Shown: piece after piece, positions 59,833 to 64,000 of the stretch
Layout of the letters: every line of letters starts with the position of its first letter
Position numbering within the stretch: position 1 is the first letter of the stretch
The notes under the pieces: model-generated
What the model saw: only the letters and a program-made list of their open reading frames with translations
The model's database searches: none
Told to the model about the DNA's origin: nothing
Translations under genes and position numbers: made by a program
From: Ilyonectria destructans
Taxonomy: Eukaryota; Ascomycota; Sordariomycetes; Hypocreales; Nectriaceae
Length of the DNA: 64,000 nt
Reading direction: 5' to 3'
Assembly: GCA_020740775.1 (NCBI GenBank)
Contig: JAHEWK010000013.1
Span: 310,001-374,000 of the forward strand

Positions 59833-60515
59833 ATGCACGTGTCAGAGCTGCTCCTTTCCATTTTGGCTCTCTCCGGCCCTGCTTCCTGTGCCACCAGGGG
59901 CAGACCGGACGGGCCTTTCCAGCTCTACGCATACGGAGAAAACGTTGGCGGCCTCGTCTTGTTCTCAGACGGAGGTATTGACCACCTTTTAATTACTGTT
60001 AGTTGGTCTCTAATTCATTGTGATAGAACACGTATACGCAGGCGACCACAGCCTGCTCCGCGATGCCGAGACAGCCCCAGTCATCTGTAAGTGATTTTGC
60101 CAACTCCCAATTTGCCTTGGAGCCGTTGGCTGTTTCTCTGTTGCTTTCACTCTAACGACAAGGAGTCACGGATAACGACGGGGAGTGGACCTGTTCTCCC
60201 AACATCACCGGGCTAGCCGACAATGCCCAGCCGACGTGGTCCAACCTCACTTTTGCCATCCCCAGCTTTACTTCATCCCAGCACAATGTTTCCCTCGTCG
60301 ATGCTACGGGTAACGATACTTCTCATCTGGTCGTTGACGGATTTGCTTTCTATGGGGCTATTGCTTTTGCCTCCGACAATGGGGGGCTCGTTTCGCGTTG
60401 GCAGGGCATCCCGTCGGGTGTTGAGGGAGTGTATAACCTGAAATGGAATGAGACGGAGGATGTGGAGGGCGAGGTTATCTTCACACTGACGGTTACCGTC
60501 CCGGCCGCCGCCTGA
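59833..60515 (+). CDS. Small secreted protein of unknown function
   Basis: Three exons, 59,833-59,974, 60,042-60,086 and 60,166-60,515, for 178 residues. The N-terminal signal peptide MHVSELLLSILALSGPASCA is followed by GPFQLYAYGENVGGLVLFSDGG, then by GDHSLLRDAETAPVI (exon 2), then WTCSPNITGLADNAQPTWSN. This F-x-L-Y-A-Y... opening resembles unnamed secreted proteins common in Eurotiales. Several N-glycosylation sites (NIT, NLT, NVS, NDT, NET). There is no transmembrane end and no GPI signal. The acceptor of exon 3 is taken as GGAG|TCACGG, because the AAG three bases earlier would create an in-frame TGA. Function unknown. Confidence 0.65.
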
Positions 60516-60519
60516 ATTT

Positions 60520-61480
60520 TGTACCTGGCCTCCAATGAAGCGCCGTCTTTAGGCTATTGAAAATCTATGTGAGTACAGTCGCTCATCCATAGATCAAGTG
60601 ACATCGCTTTAGGGCCTCTATAAATGTTCTACGCAGTATCTCCCGGTGATGAAGTAGAGGTGGCGAGGGCATATTGTAGGTGGGTGCGCACCCGTAGGCA
60701 ATTCTACAGGTAAAGGTGGTTCGATTATAGTTTGTCTCTTCATAAACAGAACGAGAAATACAAAGACAACACTAAGGTAAATTACTTTAAAAGTAAGTAT
60801 TAAAGCCCTAAGATAAACTAGAAATATAAGAATATATTAGAAGGATAGCATAAAATTTTAAATAGATGAAATTTATTGTACTAGAGGAAAGAACTCTATA
60901 GGTTTGTTATTATACAGAACGCAGTGAAGTTAAACGCACTAATAGTGCAGCATGCTAGACTTGGTGCCTAATATTAGTCAGCGCCAGAGTGTCTAAATTA
61001 TTTAGGCACCCAGGTGCCCATGTATTAGCCGTTATTTCGTTTTAGTAACTGTTGGATTGTGACTCTGTATTACGAAACCTCTACTAGATCGATATCCTTA
61101 GTCGGAAGGGGACGTGAGATGACATGAAACTCCTCTCGAGTAAAGAGGGGGCCGGAGGCATTCTAGAAAAAGGACTATCCAACAGATTCAGGATCCACAC
61201 CCTATTAAGCATTAATCCCTGGATCGAATGTGCCGTGCGCTATCCAACAGTAACTTAATAAGCGGAGGTTACGGCGATTTCGGTTCTTGCGAGTCCCGGC
61301 TTCTTTGAGACGCACGGGCTCTTTAGACGCGTTTATCGGGATCAACTTGATGCCGAAACGCCGTCATGGGAATCTTCATTTGCGATGAGTGTCTCGACCG
61401 GACCAAGCCTCATTTATTATATATAATTAGCCACTCGCCCAATATGATAGATTTGCGTCATCCTACAAGTGCATGTGGGC
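60520..61480. other. Intergenic with an AT-rich stretch and palindromes
   Basis: A perfect 12-bp palindrome GGGTGCGCACCC lies at 60,682-60,693, and the near-palindrome GGCACCCAGGTGCCCA at 61,005-61,020 (its reverse complement is at 17,186-17,201). The stretch 60,770-60,900 is AT-rich and may be a small repeat relic. No gene seen. Confidence 0.4.
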
Positions 61481-61539
61481 AAGTTTCTTGCGCCCATCAG
61501 AAGAGAGTGGACAGAACTTGACACGCAGCATCAAGACCA

Positions 61540-61850
61540 AAGTCTCACTGGTCGTGAGCTTTGCTGGGTTTTTCTCCATAAAAAGCTTCCTAAGCTAACG
61601 TGAGAGCGTACATCCTACTCTCAAAAAGATATCGACGATCTAGCCCAGGAATACGAGGATTTCCCTATTAACGAGACACTCAAATTTCGAGATCTGTGGG
61701 CGAAGAGACTCACGTCTGGCATGTCCAATCTAGAAGAAGGGATAGCTACGCATTGGAGCTTTGGCCGCGTTATCCTTGTCGGCGATGCCTGTCACAAATT
61801 CACGCCCAATGCTGGACTCGGTTTGAATAGCGGTGTACAGGACGTGGTGA
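61540..61850 (+). pseudogene. FAD-dependent monooxygenase fragment (PaxM-like)
   Basis: Part of the C-terminal FAD-binding region of an aromatic-hydroxylase-fold monooxygenase. Visible are SQKDIDDLAQEYEDFPINETLKF, LWAKRLTSGMSNLEEG and the block THWSFGRVILVGDACHKFTPNAGLGLNSGVQDVV, where GDA-x-HKF-x-PNxGLG is typical of PaxM/indole-diterpene and meroterpenoid enzymes. Upstream CWVFLHKKL fits the YWF-type stretch that precedes it. After DVV the frame breaks. There is no N-terminal dinucleotide fold. A dead fragment of a secondary-metabolism type gene. Confidence 0.6.
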
Positions 61851-61859
61851 TGCCCCGAG

Positions 61860-62358
61860 CTGGGAAGAAGGGGCGGACAAGCCGACACTCAAAGGCGCCA
61901 ATCCCGGCGCACCAACACAAGTCGGTCGGCATTGAATTACGACCGGAAGACTGACCATCCGGAGAGAACTTGAACATGCTGGAAGCGTTGATGTCGTGAT
62001 TGAAAGAAACTGCTGTAAGGCGGTAAGGTAAGTCTGTGATAAACGCTTGCAGTGATAAATTATTTTCATTCACTGTTGCCTAGACTGTGATTTGCATCAC
62101 ACAAGTCAAAACCATCTGATGATTCACAAGCAACTTGACAAGGACCAACCTCTGATGAGCATTCACGAGGGGCAATTGTATCCCGTGCGTTTACCCATTA
62201 GTGATGGATAACTTGTTCGTTGCCGGGCCGCAGTCTTCTCATCAGTGTCGCCGGCACCTGACTTTCTATAAAGCAGACTTGGCCCCCCGACATGGTGGGT
62301 TTCTTACAACGTCGGCCTTCTGAAGATTATCGCCCATACTACAAAGAATCCACCCAAC
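61860..62358. other. Promoter region of the GH5 gene
   Basis: No gene seen between the FAD-monooxygenase fragment and the GH5 start codon. Confidence 0.45.
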
Positions 62359-64000
62359 ATGAATTGGATATCCTTGGCTCTAGTTGTGGGGCTCGCTTGC
62401 ACGTACCAGTCTGTCCCCGTGTTAGGTCGAGCCACCTGCGCCGGGGAGTTTGACGCAATACCGGCTTCTGAGTTCGTTGCTCATCTCGCCCCTGGCTGGA
62501 ATCTTGGAAACAGCCTGGATGCCATCCCAACCGAGGACAGCTGGAATAACCAGCCCGTCGCCGAAACAACATTTGATGATGTCAAGAATGCAGGGTTCAA
62601 CAGCGTTCGCATCCCAGGTATGTAGTACCCCGTCCTGCCAAAACTTTGACAAGCATTGTCCAGTGAATTAAACTCATCCGGCCCTAACATTAACTTTATT
62701 TTATAGTCACCTGGGCGTATCACTTTACTGGAAACTCCAACGAAGGTCTTTCTCCTGACTGGACGGTTGATCCAGCCTGGCTCCAACGCGTGTACGATGT
62801 CGTCGGCATGGTCACATCTCGTAACCTGAGCGCAATTGTGAACATCCATCACGACTCGACTCTGTGGGCCGACTACACAGCCCCGAATGCTAACGTTACA
62901 ATGATTGAGGAGAAGTTTTATCACCTATGGTATCAAATTGGAGAAAAGCTGGCCTGCACCGGGTCTCGTGTAGCCTTCGAGCCCTTAAACAAGCCTCAGG
63001 GCGCAACAAACGAGTACGCTGCTCAACTTACGACACTGAACGACATCTTCCTACTGGCTATCAACCACAGCGGCGGCTTTAATCCACAGCGAGTTGTCGC
63101 GCTGAGTGGACCAGGGCAGGACATCGACCAAACTATTGAATGGTTCAGAAAGCCGGGTTCGGAATTCTCCAACCCTTATGCTCTACAAGTACATTTTTAT
63201 GAGCCCTGTACGTGAAATATCCACAATCTGGGTATACATACCTTGCTGACAGCTTCTCGTGCAGATAATTTCACGTCAGCTGCTTGGGGCGAGACTACTT
63301 GGGGCTCGAAAGCCGAGAAGACTCAGCTAGAGGACTCCTTTTCCCTGTTGCGCGAAACATTCCCAGATATCCCCATTCTCGTCGGAGAATGGCTCGTCAG
63401 CCCAGTTCACTCTGAGCCAGCAGCTAGGTGGCTGTACTACGACTTCCTCGCCCGGATGTGTGTCAAGTACCAGTTCGCACCTATGATCTGGGACACTGGA
63501 AATGACATTCTCGACCGTACCGCCCACACTCTATTCGACTCTACAGGTCTTCAGGTTCATATGAATGCCTTGAAAGGTATCGAAAACAGCTTACCAGAGG
63601 CCACAACTGTTGCCGACGCAGAAGCCCAGGATTCGGGTGCGTTTATATTTCACAGAATTGGGGACGCGGTTCATGATCACATTTGTTCCTTTTCCTTCAA
63701 TGGAAATAACGTTACAACTATTGCAGTTGACCGTCGACTGTTAACCGAAGGATCTGACTACTCAACTAGTCCCACCGGCATTAAGTTCTATTCCTCATTC
63801 TTGTCAGACTACTTTGACTCTTCCAACGAAGTGGGAGTCAAAGCAATCGCATTAGTCTCTTTCTCGACTGGAGCACGCATCCCGCTTCAACTCGTCCTTT
63901 GGGACGCCCCGACGGTTCCCGTCGCAAGTTCCGCCGCCATAGCTGGGTCTGAAGTACCCATAGCTATCAATTGGAAAGGAGTCCATCAACCAGCAGCCGT
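62359..64000 (+). CDS. Glycoside hydrolase family 5 protein with altered acid/base residue (partial)
   Basis: Secreted GH5-type beta-glycanase, three exons seen (62,359-62,617, 62,707-63,207, 63,265 to the window end), 498 complete codons so far and still open. A signal peptide ends near VLGRATC. The GH5 pattern is clear: AHLAPGWNLGNSLDAIP, FNSVRIPVTW, IVNIHHDSTLW, then FEPLNKPQG, ALQVHFYEPYNFT and nucleophile Glu in ILVGEWLVS, plus MIWDTGND. The acid/base Glu of the FEPLNEP motif is Lys (AAG at 62,991-62,993), one G-to-A step from GAG. After about residue 370 a C-terminal region (GAFIFHRIGDAVHDHI onward) looks like the X2/CBM-like domain of fungal GH5 endoglucanases. If Lys is real, hydrolysis should be lost or greatly reduced. 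Confidence 0.85.

Overview
The window is nuclear DNA of a filamentous ascomycete (Pezizomycotina). Gene content and the many secreted plant-cell-wall enzymes look Aspergillus/Penicillium-like (Eurotiales), but genus is inference. Evidence: short GT-AG introns of about 45-90 nt, HET and Zn2Cys6 proteins, GH28/GH54/GH5 enzymes, and a large island where C has been almost eliminated in favour of T and A, the mark of repeat-induced point mutation (RIP).

Layout. (1) 1-13,200 is an AT island without live genes. It holds a RIP-destroyed Tad1-like LINE (zinc knuckles, endonuclease and reverse transcriptase still readable at about 2.0-8.1 kb). A GC-richer solo LTR with a perfect 5-bp target duplication cuts into it, and two copies of an AT-rich fold-back repeat flank it. 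(2) 13,200-14,400 holds relics, including a hAT-like fragment, and a 392-bp LTR-type miniature element with a perfect target duplication. (3) 14,858-16,709 is a seven-exon V-ATPase subunit B gene of unusual sequence. (4) 17,280-19,120 is a second AT island carrying a 694-bp miniature LTR element, also with an exact target duplication. (5) 19,336-26,577 holds a HET-domain gene, then decayed metabolism genes (thioredoxin-reductase-like, NRPS condensation fragment, alpha/beta hydrolase) and an intact secreted RNase T1-family gene. (6) 28,500-39,320 holds a large membrane sulfatase-fold protein, an MDR oxidoreductase, a Zn2Cys6 regulator, a GPI-anchored surface protein and a seven-exon Baeyer-Villiger-type monooxygenase. 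(7) 41,029-44,654 holds an exo-polygalacturonase with one frameshift and alpha-L-arabinofuranosidase B. (8) 47,041-56,638 holds a sterol-desaturase-family oxidase, an allantoate-permease-type MFS transporter, a proline-iminopeptidase-like hydrolase and a 5-oxoprolinase. (9) 56,882-64,000 holds a laccase, a small secreted protein, an FAD-monooxygenase fragment and a GH5 enzyme, cut by the window edge, whose catalytic acid/base Glu is Lys.

Together this looks like a fast-evolving accessory, possibly subtelomeric, region. Pectin and arabinan breakdown (GH28, GH54), laccase and GH5 suit growth on plant matter. The 5-oxoprolinase and the proline-iminopeptidase-like hydrolase are neighbours read away from each other; a shared role in pyroglutamate and peptide turnover is inference only. 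Several genes are broken or partly decayed. The most unusual objects are the two very short LTR-type elements, each flanked by an exact 5-bp duplication.
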